Assembly (NCBI GenBank): GCA_947443815.1
Contig: CANEXR010000014.1
Coordinates: forward strand, 1-21,556
Length of the DNA stretch: 21,556 bases
Origin: Flavobacteriaceae bacterium
Lineage (GTDB): Bacteria > Bacteroidota > Bacteroidia > Flavobacteriales > Flavobacteriaceae
Reading direction: 5' to 3'
The stretch's first letter is position 1; each line of letters begins with the position of its first letter. Positions 1-6,837 of the stretch are shown here, piece by piece. The translations under genes were made by a program, and so were the position numbers. A model generated the notes under the pieces. That model had not been told where the DNA came from and made no database searches. It worked only from the letters and a program-made list of their open reading frames with translations.

Positions 1-387
1 TCGGTTTCGCAGTTTATGATTTGTGTGAATGAATTGTCAACACAAAACTGCCATTCTCTTGCAATTTTGGAACCATTGGCCATTGTAATTTCGCCTTATG
101 CACCTCATATTGCAGAGGAATTATGGTCGTTGTTGGGGAATACAGGTTCAATTGCAAGAGTTGCTTTTCCAACTTTAGAAGAAAAACATTTGGTAGAAAG
201 TGATAAAGAATATCCCGTTTCTTTCAATGGAAAAATGCGTTTTACAATGGTTTTACCTTTGGATTTAACCGCAGCACAAATCGAAGAAATTGTAATGAAA
301 GACGAAAGAACCATCAAACAATTAGAAGGAAGAACTCCAAATAAAGTGATTATTGTTCCTGGGAAAATTATCAATTTAGTAGGGTAA
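1..387 (+). CDS. leuS: Leucyl-tRNA synthetase, C-terminal fragment (5' end outside window)
   Basis: This is the last 128 residues of a class I leucyl-tRNA synthetase, the cytoplasmic enzyme that charges tRNA-Leu. The reading frame is open to position 1 and continues upstream of the first ATG at 16, so the gene is cut by the window edge and does not start here. The visible part has the end of the helical anticodon-binding domain (SPYAPHIAEELWSLLG, a typical LeuS signature). It then has the small C-terminal domain ending VIIVPGKIINLVG, where the PNKVI..PGKIINLV pattern is characteristic of bacterial LeuS. The HIGH and KMSKS motifs would lie upstream and cannot be seen. A strong hairpin follows 27 nt after the stop, so leuS is the last gene of its transcript. 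The identification rests on recognising the family C-terminus. Confidence 0.93.
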   Translation, partial: SVSQFMICVNELSTQNCHSLAILEPLAIVISPYAPHIAEELWSLLGNTGSIARVAFPTLEEKHLVESDKEYPVSFNGKMRFTMVLPLDLTAAQIEEIVMKDERTIKQLEGRTPNKVIIVPGKIINLVG

Positions 388-414
388 TTTTAATAGCAAC
401 ACAATCTTTTTTTT

Positions 415-455
415 AATCCTAATTTCAAATTATTTTTTGGAATTAGGATTTTTAG
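415..455 (+). terminator. Rho-independent terminator of leuS
   Basis: AATCCTAATT (415-424) pairs perfectly with AATTAGGATT (441-450). The stem continues inward through CAAA/TTTG, leaving a loop of about 6 nt. A short T run (449-453) follows. It lies directly after the leuS stop and before the next plus-strand gene. Confidence 0.8.
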
Positions 456-564
456 TTTAGCAAAATTGGAGACATTAGTCTTCCGTTTCAAAAAATGCCA
501 AAATGACATTCTGAAAATTTGGTTCAGATTTTGATGCATCTTTTATAAATTAAAAAATAAAAAT

Positions 565-1251
565 ATGGGAATGAGTTATTTGATTCTTGCTGGTGCAATT
601 ATGCTTTTCAGCTGGTTGGTTAGTTCAAGACTAAAAAGCAAATTTGAACATTATTCTAAATTACAATTACAAAACGGAATGTCAGGTGCCGAAATTGCTG
701 AGAAAATGCTTGCAGATAATGGGATTCGGGATGTGCGTGTAATTTCTACTCCGGGACAATTAACGGATCATTACAATCCTGTTGACAAAACAGTAAACTT
801 GAGTGAAGCGGTTTATAACCAGCGGAATGCGGCAGCAGCGGCTGTTGCGGCTCATGAATGTGGACATGCTGTGCAACATGCGGTTGGCTATCAATGGCTA
901 ACGATGCGTTCTCAGTTGGTTCCTATTGTAAATGTAGCCTCGTCTTATATGCAATGGATTTTACTTGCGGGAATTTTGATGATGCGTACTTTTCCGCAAT
1001 TGTTGTTAATTGGGATTGTTATTTTTGCAGCCACAACTTTGTTTTCGATTGTAACTTTGCCAGTAGAATATGATGCAAGTAATCGTGCTTTGGCTTGGCT
1101 AAAAAATAAGAATATGCTGAATCGTGCAGAATATGCTGGGGCAGAAGACTCTCTAAAATGGGCTGCGAGAACTTATGTAGTAGCCGCTTTAGGTTCAATC
1201 GCCACCTTATTATATTATGTATCAATTTATATGGGAGGAAGAAGAAACTAA
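565..1251 (+). CDS. YugP-type membrane zinc metallopeptidase
   Basis: Predicted 228-residue integral-membrane zinc peptidase of the YugP family (Zn_peptidase_2). The catalytic HExxH motif is HECGH at residues 97-101. It is preceded by an alanine-rich helix and followed by the family's LPVEYDAS segment (about 165-172), whose acidic residues could supply another metal ligand. Hydrophobic segments lie near residues 4-20, 128-140, 146-166 and 203-222, so the active site probably sits at the cytoplasmic membrane. ATG 565 is used because the hydrophobic N-terminal helix begins there; ATG 571 (third codon) is equally possible. No perfect TAnnTTTG box lies upstream; AAAATTTG near 518 is one base off. 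Physiological substrates of this family are poorly known. The gene stands alone between two terminators. Confidence 0.88.
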   Translation: MGMSYLILAGAIMLFSWLVSSRLKSKFEHYSKLQLQNGMSGAEIAEKMLADNGIRDVRVISTPGQLTDHYNPVDKTVNLSEAVYNQRNAAAAAVAAHECGHAVQHAVGYQWLTMRSQLVPIVNVASSYMQWILLAGILMMRTFPQLLLIGIVIFAATTLFSIVTLPVEYDASNRALAWLKNKNMLNRAEYAGAEDSLKWAARTYVVAALGSIATLLYYVSIYMGGRRN

Positions 1252-1265
1252 TTTTGCTCAAAAAC

Positions 1266-1301
1266 AAAAAACCGATTGGTCTAAAACGAATCGGTTTTTT
1301 T
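1266..1301. terminator. Bidirectional terminator between convergent YugP and Lrp genes
   Basis: A 12-bp perfect stem, AAAAAACCGATT (1266-1277) with AATCGGTTTTTT (1289-1300), encloses an 11-nt loop. A or T tracts on both sides let it work on either strand. It lies 14 nt after the peptidase stop and 18 nt from the end of the Lrp-family gene. Confidence 0.9.
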
Positions 1302-1319
1302 TATCTAATAATGAATACA

Positions 1320-1790
1320 TTACAATTGTATTTGCCTGTCGATTTGTTGGTCTAATGAAATGAAAGTTTCTGTTCTGGAAACGCCTTCAATTGCTTGGAT
1401 TTTGGTGTTTAAAAGATGCATTAAATGTTCGTTATCACGACAAATTATTTTAATCAGAATCGACCAGTTTCCTGTAGTATAATGGCATTCCAGTACTTCT
1501 GGGATTTTCTTTAAATCTTTAACGGCTTCTGGATTTCTAGCCGCTTTGTCTAAATAAATTCCAACAAAAGCCATGGTATTATAGCCTAGAATCTTGTGGT
1601 TGACAGTAAATTTTGAACCTGAGATAACGCCAGACTGTTCTAGTTTTCGTAACCTTTGATGAATAGCGGCTCCTGAAATACCAATTTTATTAGCTATTTG
1701 AAGAATAGGTTTCCGCGCATCTTCCATTAGGTCGCGCAAAATTTCTTTATCGATACCGTCTATTTCTATAATTTGAGAATTAATTTTCAT
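1320..1790 (-). CDS. Lrp/AsnC-family transcriptional regulator
   Basis: A 156-residue DNA-binding protein of the Lrp/AsnC family. Residues about 11-70 form the winged helix-turn-helix (DGIDKEILRDLMEDARKP, then LQIANKIGISGAAIHQRLRKLEQSGVI). Residues about 72-150 form the RAM ligand-binding and oligomerisation domain (GIYLDKAARNPEAV...EVLECHYTTGNWSILIKI). Length is normal for the family. These proteins usually sense amino acids and act as dimers or octamers; the effector here cannot be told from sequence. It is transcribed alone: a -7 box lies about 50 nt upstream and a shared terminator follows. No amino-acid metabolism or transport gene is adjacent, so its targets are probably elsewhere or include itself. 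Confidence 0.93.
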   Translation of the reverse strand: MKINSQIIEIDGIDKEILRDLMEDARKPILQIANKIGISGAAIHQRLRKLEQSGVISGSKFTVNHKILGYNTMAFVGIYLDKAARNPEAVKDLKKIPEVLECHYTTGNWSILIKIICRDNEHLMHLLNTKIQAIEGVSRTETFISLDQQIDRQIQL

Positions 1791-1838
1791 AAGTTGCTAT
1801 TTTAAATCAAAAAGGTAATTTAAGTTTCAATTAGAAAT

Positions 1839-1871
1839 CAAATTTAATTAAAAACATTTAAACCATTACAA
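1839..1871 (-). promoter_or_regulatory. Candidate promoter of the Lrp-family gene
   Basis: On the minus strand, TAAATTTG (1846-1839) matches the Bacteroidetes -7 consensus TAnnTTTG. A TTG (1871-1869) lies 22 nt upstream, within the usual -33 spacing. The predicted leader is about 40 nt. Just beyond it, TTTAAC (1900-1905) and GTTAAA (1916-1921) form a small inverted repeat that could be an operator. Confidence 0.5.
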
Positions 1872-1967
1872 CTTTTATTATTTTAATAAAGAAAAGTAAT
1901 TTAACTATTCCTTAGGTTAAAAATGAAAACTCAAAATGAATTTTATATAGTAAAAAAAAGTAGGGCC

Positions 1968-1997
1968 AAAAAAAAAGCCGCAAATTGCAGCTTTTTT
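1968..1997 (-). terminator. Terminator of the DUF4271-hemD operon
   Basis: On the minus strand AAAAAAGC (1997-1990) pairs with GCTTTTTT (1978-1971), with a smaller GCA/TGC stem inside. A run of nine T follows (1976-1968 on that strand). It lies about 25 nt after the hemD stop codon. Confidence 0.85.
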
Positions 1998-2021
1998 GTA
2001 ATTTTATTTTTTGAAGAAATT

Positions 2022-2771
2022 TTATTTTCCTTTGTTAGCTTCGGCAATGTATTTTTCTAATGCCATTGTCATAGAAGGCGTTCCAGGAGTTGGAGCCATA
2101 ATATCGATACGCAAGCCATGTTCTAGAGCTTCTTTTTGAGTAGTGCTTCCAAAAACGGCGATACGGGTATTGTTTTGTTCAAAATCTGGAAAATTTTTAA
2201 ATAACGATTTTATTCCTGTTGGGCTAAAGAAAGCCAAAACATCATAATAAACATCTGCTAAATCAGATAAATCACTCATTACAGTTTTATAAAAAACGGC
2301 AGGAGTCCAATCTACTTTTAAAGCATTCAACGTTATAGGGGCGTCTGCATTCAGTTGGTCAGATGCAGGAAGCAAGAATTTTTCGTCTTTGTATTTTTTT
2401 ATCAATGGTGATAAATCAGCAAAATCTTTAGGACCTACATAAATCTTTCGTTTTCTGTAGACTACATATTTCTGCAGGTAAAAAGCAATAGCTTCAGACT
2501 GACAAAAATATTTTAATCCCTCAGGAACTTTAAAACGCATTTCATCAGCTACTCTAAAAAAATGATCAACAGCATTTTTACTCGTCAATATAATAGCCGT
2601 GTAATGGTTAAGATCAATTTTTTGTAATCTGATCTCTTTTGCGTTAACTCCTTCTACGTGAATAAAAGGTCTGAAATCAATTTTTACCTTATGCTTTTGT
2701 TGCAGCTCAAAGTATGGAGAGTTTTCCACTTTAGGCTCGGGCTGTGACACCAAAATTGTTTTCACTTTCAT
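2022..2771 (-). CDS. hemD: Uroporphyrinogen-III synthase
   Basis: A 249-residue protein matching the Bacteroidetes form of uroporphyrinogen-III synthase, the cytoplasmic enzyme that cyclises hydroxymethylbilane with inversion of ring D on the path to haem and other tetrapyrroles. Family features are the opening KVKTILVSQPEP, the segment IILTSKNAVDHFF (about 60-72), the second-domain stretch YDVLAFFSPTGIKSLF (about 176-191), and IAVFGSTTQKEALEHGL followed by a PTPGTPSM segment near the C-terminus. The family is poorly conserved in general, but this combination is typical. It starts 12 nt after the DUF4271 gene and shares its transcript. A strong hairpin follows. No other hem gene is in view. 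Confidence 0.88.
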   Translation of the reverse strand: MKVKTILVSQPEPKVENSPYFELQQKHKVKIDFRPFIHVEGVNAKEIRLQKIDLNHYTAIILTSKNAVDHFFRVADEMRFKVPEGLKYFCQSEAIAFYLQKYVVYRKRKIYVGPKDFADLSPLIKKYKDEKFLLPASDQLNADAPITLNALKVDWTPAVFYKTVMSDLSDLADVYYDVLAFFSPTGIKSLFKNFPDFEQNNTRIAVFGSTTQKEALEHGLRIDIMAPTPGTPSMTMALEKYIAEANKGK

Positions 2772-2783
2772 ATTTAACAGTTT

Positions 2784-3455
2784 CTAAGCAATCCCTTTTG
2801 TAAACCAATAATATATAAAATAATAGGGGGCTATTTCAAAAGCGCAAAGATATAAAATAAAATAAAACAACTTGCCGAATATTGCATTTTGATAATTTTT
2901 TATTGAAATAAAATAGGTAAGGGCATTTATTACTAATATTATGGCAATAATTAGGATAGGAATATTACGCGAAACAGTGTCGTAATAGAATAAAATAATA
3001 TTAATAGGAAGAATTATTAGTCCAATATAGGTTCGATAAGTAACCTTTTGAAGATTGAATTGTTCTACAAATTCTTCTATATTGAAGGCTGTAGCTATAA
3101 TTTTTTCTATCAAAAATTTGGATAAAATAAAGAAAATTAAAAAAGTAATAATTTGAATGTAAAGCACCCAATCTGTTTTTGAGGCGTGACCAAAAATAGA
3201 TAAGGAAAGTTGAATAAAAAATGCAAGTGAAATGACTTGTACCAAAAATAAAGAAATGGTAAATCCGCTTTTTAGATGGCTACTGTCACGGTAGACTTTG
3301 ATGTATTTATCTGAAAAAAGCAAGTTTGCAAAATCGCCAAACCGATTCTCAAAAATAGATTTGGTAATAGCAATAGTTATAAAAGACAAGACAAATAAAA
3401 ATGTTGCCCAATCTTTATTTTCAGTTATTCTTGGATGAAGTACGTGTTCAATCAT
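2784..3455 (-). CDS. DUF4271 integral membrane protein
   Basis: A 223-residue, very hydrophobic protein that I recognise as the DUF4271 family, a Bacteroidetes family of unknown function commonly encoded next to hemD. About six membrane segments can be drawn: near residues 17-33, 65-90, 97-115, 143-158, 166-186 and 195-218. A hydrophilic stretch (about 34-62) contains a conserved-looking NRFGDFANLLFSDKYIKVY. No signal peptide or catalytic motif is visible. It is the first gene of a two-gene operon with hemD (12-nt gap). It is divergent from the polyprenyl-phosphate mannose synthase gene. A -7 box lies only 7 nt upstream of the ATG. Function is unknown; the hemD link suggests but does not show a tetrapyrrole-related role. 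Confidence 0.85.
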   Translation of the reverse strand: MIEHVLHPRITENKDWATFLFVLSFITIAITKSIFENRFGDFANLLFSDKYIKVYRDSSHLKSGFTISLFLVQVISLAFFIQLSLSIFGHASKTDWVLYIQIITFLIFFILSKFLIEKIIATAFNIEEFVEQFNLQKVTYRTYIGLIILPINIILFYYDTVSRNIPILIIAIILVINALTYFISIKNYQNAIFGKLFYFILYLCAFEIAPYYFIYYWFTKGIA

Positions 3456-3462
3456 AGCGATA

Positions 3463-3470
3463 CAAAATTA
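3463..3470 (-). promoter_or_regulatory. Candidate -7 box of the DUF4271-hemD operon
   Basis: TAATTTTG on the minus strand (3470-3463) fits TAnnTTTG. Only 7 nt separate it from the ATG (3455-3453), so transcription would start at or within a few bases of the start codon. I find no TTG at the usual -33 distance. Confidence 0.45.
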
Positions 3471-3532
3471 CTAATTTTTTATATCATTCTTTTTATTATA
3501 AATTTATTATGAATCAAATGCTTTAAAAAGTT

Positions 3533-3540
3533 TACTTTTG
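3533..3540 (+). promoter_or_regulatory. Candidate -7 box of the mannose synthase-pyrC operon
   Basis: TACTTTTG fits the TAnnTTTG consensus and ends 19 nt before the ATG at 3560, predicting a leader of about 13 nt. No clear TTG lies at -33. Confidence 0.5.
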
Positions 3541-3559
3541 CGATGAAATTAGTCAAAAG

Positions 3560-4285
3560 ATGAACGATTGCATTGTTATAATCCCAACCTATAACGAAAT
3601 TGAAAATATTGAAAGTATCATACGAGCTGTACTTTCATTGCATAAGCCTTTTCATATCCTTATTATTGATGATAATTCACCGGATCATACGGCTGATAAA
3701 GTGATTTTGCTTCAATCAGAATTTCAGGGAAGATTGTTTTTAGAAAAAAGAGAAAAAAAAACAGGATTGGGAACGGCTTATGTTCATGGTTTTAAATGGG
3801 CTTTGGAACACAATTATAATTTTATTTTTGAAATGGATGCCGATTTTTCACACAATCCTACAGATTTAGAAAAGTTATACAATGCTTGCCATTTTGGCGA
3901 TGCTGATTTAGCGGTAGGATCTCGATATGTTACGGGGGTAAATGTAGTTAATTGGCCATTGAGCAGAGTTTTAATGTCTTATTATGCTTCTGTTTATGTT
4001 CGGATTATAACTGGAATGAAAATTCATGACGCCACTGCTGGATTTGTTTGCTACAAAAGACAAGTATTAGAAAGCATCAATTTGGATCGAATCCGATTCG
4101 TGGGTTATGCTTTTCAAATTGAAATGAAATACAGAACTTTTTGCAAAAAATTTCAAATTGTTGAGGTTCCGATTATTTTTACAGACCGGACCAAAGGGCA
4201 ATCCAAAATGAGTAATTCTATAATTATTGAAGCCGTTTTTGGAGTTATTGCATTGCGATTAAAAAAATTAGTCAACACATTATAA
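3560..4285 (+). CDS. Polyprenol monophosphomannose synthase (GT2, Dpm1-like)
   Basis: A 241-residue family 2 glycosyltransferase of the dolichol-phosphate mannose synthase type, which transfers mannose from GDP-mannose to a polyprenyl phosphate on the cytoplasmic membrane face. Motifs in order: VIIPTYNE (5-12), IIDDNSPDHTA (35-45), the metal-binding DAD within FEMDADFSHNP (90-100), GSRYV (120-124), an HDATAGFVCYKR segment (156-167), and FTDRTKGQSKM (207-217), the last typical of Dpm1. There is no C-terminal membrane domain, so it is probably peripheral. It leads an operon with pyrC (11-nt gap) and a DUF4296 lipoprotein. The exact sugar is inferred from family; a related polyprenyl-phosphate sugar synthase is possible. 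Confidence 0.88.
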   Translation: MNDCIVIIPTYNEIENIESIIRAVLSLHKPFHILIIDDNSPDHTADKVILLQSEFQGRLFLEKREKKTGLGTAYVHGFKWALEHNYNFIFEMDADFSHNPTDLEKLYNACHFGDADLAVGSRYVTGVNVVNWPLSRVLMSYYASVYVRIITGMKIHDATAGFVCYKRQVLESINLDRIRFVGYAFQIEMKYRTFCKKFQIVEVPIIFTDRTKGQSKMSNSIIIEAVFGVIALRLKKLVNTL

Positions 4286-4296
4286 GAAAAGATACG

Positions 4297-5637
4297 ATGA
4301 ACAGGGTTTTAATTAAGAATGCCAAGATAGTAAACGAAGGAACAATTTTTGAAGGCGACCTATTAATTGAAGATGAAATAATTGTTGAAATTTCAGAGAG
4401 TATAAGCGCCAAATCTTCTCAATGTAAAATTATTGATGCCGAGGGGAATTATTTAATTCCTGGAGCCATTGATGACCAAGTGCATTTTAGAGAGCCAGGA
4501 CTTACGCATAAAGGCGATATCGAATCCGAGTCGAGAGCAGCTGTTGCAGGAGGAATTACCTCTTTTATTGAACAACCTAATACGGTTCCAAATGCAGTCA
4601 CACAAGAAATTTTAGAAGAAAAATATCAAATTGCTGCTCAGAAATCCTATGCGAATTATTCGTTTATGATGGGAGCTACGAACGATAATTTGGAAGAAGT
4701 TTTAAAAACGAATCCCAAAAATGTTGCAGGGATTAAAATATTTTTAGGCTCCTCAACGGGAAATATGTTAGTAGATAATGAATCTACTTTAGAAAGGATA
4801 TTCGCTAGTACTCCTATGCTTATTGCTGTACATTGTGAAGACGAAGCAACCATTAAAGGGAATTTAGAAAAATACAAAGAAGAATATGGGGATGATGTTC
4901 CCGTAACAGCACACCATCTTATTCGAAGTGAGGAAGCCTGTTATATTTCTTCTTCAAAAGCAATTGCGCTTGCCAAAAAAACAGGTGCCCGCTTGCATGT
5001 GTTCCATCTTTCTACCGCCAAAGAAATGGATTTGTTTACTAATAAAATTCCATTGGAAGACAAGAAAATTACGGCCGAAGTTTGTATTCATCATTTGTGG
5101 TTTACCAATGATGATTATGCTACCAAAGGCAATCTTATCAAATGGAATCCAGCTGTAAAAACCGCGAATGACCGTAAAGTGCTTTGGGAAGCTTTATTAG
5201 ATGATAGAATAGATGTAATTGCTACAGATCATGCTCCTCATACTTTAGAAGAAAAAAAACAATCCTATTTGAATGCGCCTTCAGGAGGTCCGCTTGTGCA
5301 ACACGCTATTGTGGCTATGTTTGAAGCACATCATCAAGGTAAAATTAGTATCGAGAAGATTGTTGAAAAAATGTGCCATAATCCAGCTAAGATTTTCAAA
5401 ATAGAAAAAAGAGGCTTTATTAAAGTAGGCTATTATGCTGATTTGGCAATTGTAAATTCAGGTTTGCCATGGAGTGTAAAAAAAGAAAATATTTTGGCTA
5501 AATGTGGATGGTCTCCATTTGAAGGATTTACTTTTAAATCAAGAATCACGCATACTTTTGTAAACGGACAATTAGTATACGCCGCTTTTAAAGTAAAAGA
5601 AATTCGTGCTGGAAAGCGATTATTATTTGATAGATAA
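4297..5637 (+). CDS. pyrC: Dihydroorotase
   Basis: A 446-residue type I dihydroorotase of the amidohydrolase superfamily, catalysing reversible cyclisation of carbamoyl-aspartate to dihydroorotate in pyrimidine synthesis (cytoplasmic). The metal-site region reads DDQVHFREPG (59-68). The first position of the usual HxH pair is Gln61; His63 is kept. Further expected residues are the carbamylated lysine K147 (KIFLGSSTGN), H179 (AVHCEDE), H237 (VFHLSTA) and D311 (ATDHAPH). The substrate-binding N95 (QPNT) is also present. From memory the Gln substitution is common to Bacteroidetes homologues, so I still call it an active enzyme. It lies 11 nt after the mannose synthase gene and 7 nt before the DUF4296 gene, in one operon. 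Confidence 0.93.
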   Translation: MNRVLIKNAKIVNEGTIFEGDLLIEDEIIVEISESISAKSSQCKIIDAEGNYLIPGAIDDQVHFREPGLTHKGDIESESRAAVAGGITSFIEQPNTVPNAVTQEILEEKYQIAAQKSYANYSFMMGATNDNLEEVLKTNPKNVAGIKIFLGSSTGNMLVDNESTLERIFASTPMLIAVHCEDEATIKGNLEKYKEEYGDDVPVTAHHLIRSEEACYISSSKAIALAKKTGARLHVFHLSTAKEMDLFTNKIPLEDKKITAEVCIHHLWFTNDDYATKGNLIKWNPAVKTANDRKVLWEALLDDRIDVIATDHAPHTLEEKKQSYLNAPSGGPLVQHAIVAMFEAHHQGKISIEKIVEKMCHNPAKIFKIEKRGFIKVGYYADLAIVNSGLPWSVKKENILAKCGWSPFEGFTFKSRITHTFVNGQLVYAAFKVKEIRAGKRLLFDR

Positions 5638-5644
5638 AATAAAG

Positions 5645-6103
5645 ATGAAAAAAATAATAGCTCTTTTAGTGGTTTTGGTTTTTTTGGCTTGTAAAGAAGA
5701 AGAAGTTAAAAAACCCAATCGATTGATTGAAAAAGAGGTCATGATAAATATCATGTATGATTTATCAATATTTGATGCTATAAAATACCAAAGTCCAGCT
5801 GTTTTAGATTCAAATCATATAAATCCAAGGAAGTATATTTTCAAAAAATATAAAATCGATAGCCTACAATTTGCAAAAAGCAACATCTATTATGCTTCGG
5901 ATTATGAATCTTACAAAGAGATGTTTGAGCAAATAACCAAGCGATTGGATCAAAATAAAGCGGTGGTTGAAGCTTTAATCAATGCAGAAAAAAAGAAAGA
6001 AGAGAAGTCTAAAAATACCATAAAAAAGAATCTCAAAAAATCATTTCCTCCTGAAGTCAGAAGAAATGATTCGTTAGAAATAAGCCAGCGAGCTCGACTT
6101 TAG
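5645..6103 (+). CDS. DUF4296 lipoprotein
   Basis: A 152-residue predicted lipoprotein. The N-terminus MKKIIALLVVLVFLACKEEE is a short type II signal peptide with the lipobox FLAC (Cys18). ATG 5645 is preferred over an in-frame upstream start at 5606, which lies inside pyrC and would put a charged extension before the signal peptide. The mature part resembles the Bacteroidetes DUF4296 family: a helical region with MINIMYDLSIFDAIKY and a YYASDYESYKEMFEQITKRL segment. It then has a lysine-rich tail (about 118-140). Function is unknown. It is the last gene of the operon with pyrC (7-nt gap) and ends 9 nt from the convergent deacetylase gene. I see no terminator hairpin between them. Confidence 0.82.
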   Translation: MKKIIALLVVLVFLACKEEEVKKPNRLIEKEVMINIMYDLSIFDAIKYQSPAVLDSNHINPRKYIFKKYKIDSLQFAKSNIYYASDYESYKEMFEQITKRLDQNKAVVEALINAEKKKEEKSKNTIKKNLKKSFPPEVRRNDSLEISQRARL

Positions 6104-6112
6104 CTATTGGTT

Positions 6113-6757
6113 TTATTCAACTAAATCAAACGCAAATCCTTTTTCGATTAAATATTGTAGTGTTTTAGGTAAAGCAAATTTTAAGTTTTTGGATGCTTTG
6201 ATACTATCGTGAAATACAATTACACTTCCAGATTTTACATTCGAAAGAACATTTTCTAAACATTGTTGGGGTGTTATAGTTTGATCAAAATCGGCGCTAA
6301 GGACATCCCACATGATTATTTTGTAACCAAGTTGCCGAATTATTTTAGCTTGAGCAGTTTTTATTTTGCCGTAAGGCGGACGGAAAATTTTAGAGCCCAA
6401 ATCGGTGGTTTTAAATTGTGCTATGCTTTCCTCGCATTGTTTGGTGTTTTCTATATAGGCTTCGGTTGTGGTCTTCCATCCGTTCCAATGGTTGAAGGTG
6501 TGATTGCCTATTTTGTGCCCTTTCTCAATTATTTTTTGGAACAGATCAGGATGGTTTTCAATGTTGTTTCCAATACAGAAAAACGAGGCTTTGATGTTGT
6601 TTTTTTGGAGTTCTTCTAAAACCCAATTTGTGATTTCGGGAGTTGGTCCATCATCAAAAGTAAGATAGATTTTGTTTTGTGCATTAGGAATATCCCAAAC
6701 GTAGTTGAAGAATATTTTCTTTATAAAAGATCTTGTTTTAACCCAGTAGTAACTCAT
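6113..6757 (-). CDS. NodB-type polysaccharide deacetylase
   Basis: A 214-residue carbohydrate esterase family 4 protein that hydrolyses N- or O-acetyl groups from polysaccharides. All catalytic motifs are intact: TFDDGP with D35 and D36, the metal pair H86/H90 in NHTFNH, RPPYG with R126, DVLSADF (151-157) and the catalytic histidine in VFHDS (H183). The start is the only sensible ATG. There is no clear signal peptide; residues 1-20 are basic and partly hydrophobic (SFIKKIFFNYVW) and might act as an anchor. The substrate (peptidoglycan, chitin-like or capsule) is not evident. It follows the DUF2723 gene on the same strand, but a strong terminator lies between them. I see no -7 box in the 16-nt gap after that terminator, so expression may depend on read-through. 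Confidence 0.92.
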   Translation of the reverse strand: MSYYWVKTRSFIKKIFFNYVWDIPNAQNKIYLTFDDGPTPEITNWVLEELQKNNIKASFFCIGNNIENHPDLFQKIIEKGHKIGNHTFNHWNGWKTTTEAYIENTKQCEESIAQFKTTDLGSKIFRPPYGKIKTAQAKIIRQLGYKIIMWDVLSADFDQTITPQQCLENVLSNVKSGSVIVFHDSIKASKNLKFALPKTLQYLIEKGFAFDLVE

Positions 6758-6773
6758 GCTGTATCAATTAAAT

Positions 6774-6807
6774 AAAAAATGCAGTACATTGCTGCACTAC
6801 ATTTTTT
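6774..6807 (-). terminator. Terminator of the DUF2723 gene with a GCAA tetraloop
   Basis: On the minus strand this is a 15-bp stem closed by GCAA (a GNRA-type loop) and ending in six T. Two positions that are G·U wobbles in the minus-strand RNA would be C/A mismatches in the plus-strand RNA. The hairpin therefore favours termination of the minus-strand DUF2723 transcript. Confidence 0.85.
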
Positions 6808-6837
6808 AAGAATTATATTTTTACATTTTACAATACA

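Noticed and set aside
105..374. Antisense frame across leuS and similar opposite-strand frames inside tyrS, dgt, DUF2723 and pyrC
   Set aside because: They lie wholly within well-recognised genes, have no family similarity, and look like composition shadows.
16..387. A complete 123-residue gene starting at ATG 16
   Set aside because: The reading frame is open to base 1 and the protein is clearly the C-terminus of LeuS, so the ATG is internal.
1900..1921. TTTAAC/GTTAAA inverted repeat upstream of the Lrp gene as a defined autoregulatory operator
   Set aside because: Arms are only 6 bp in AT-rich DNA and Lrp-type sites are degenerate; mentioned with the promoter but not called on its own.
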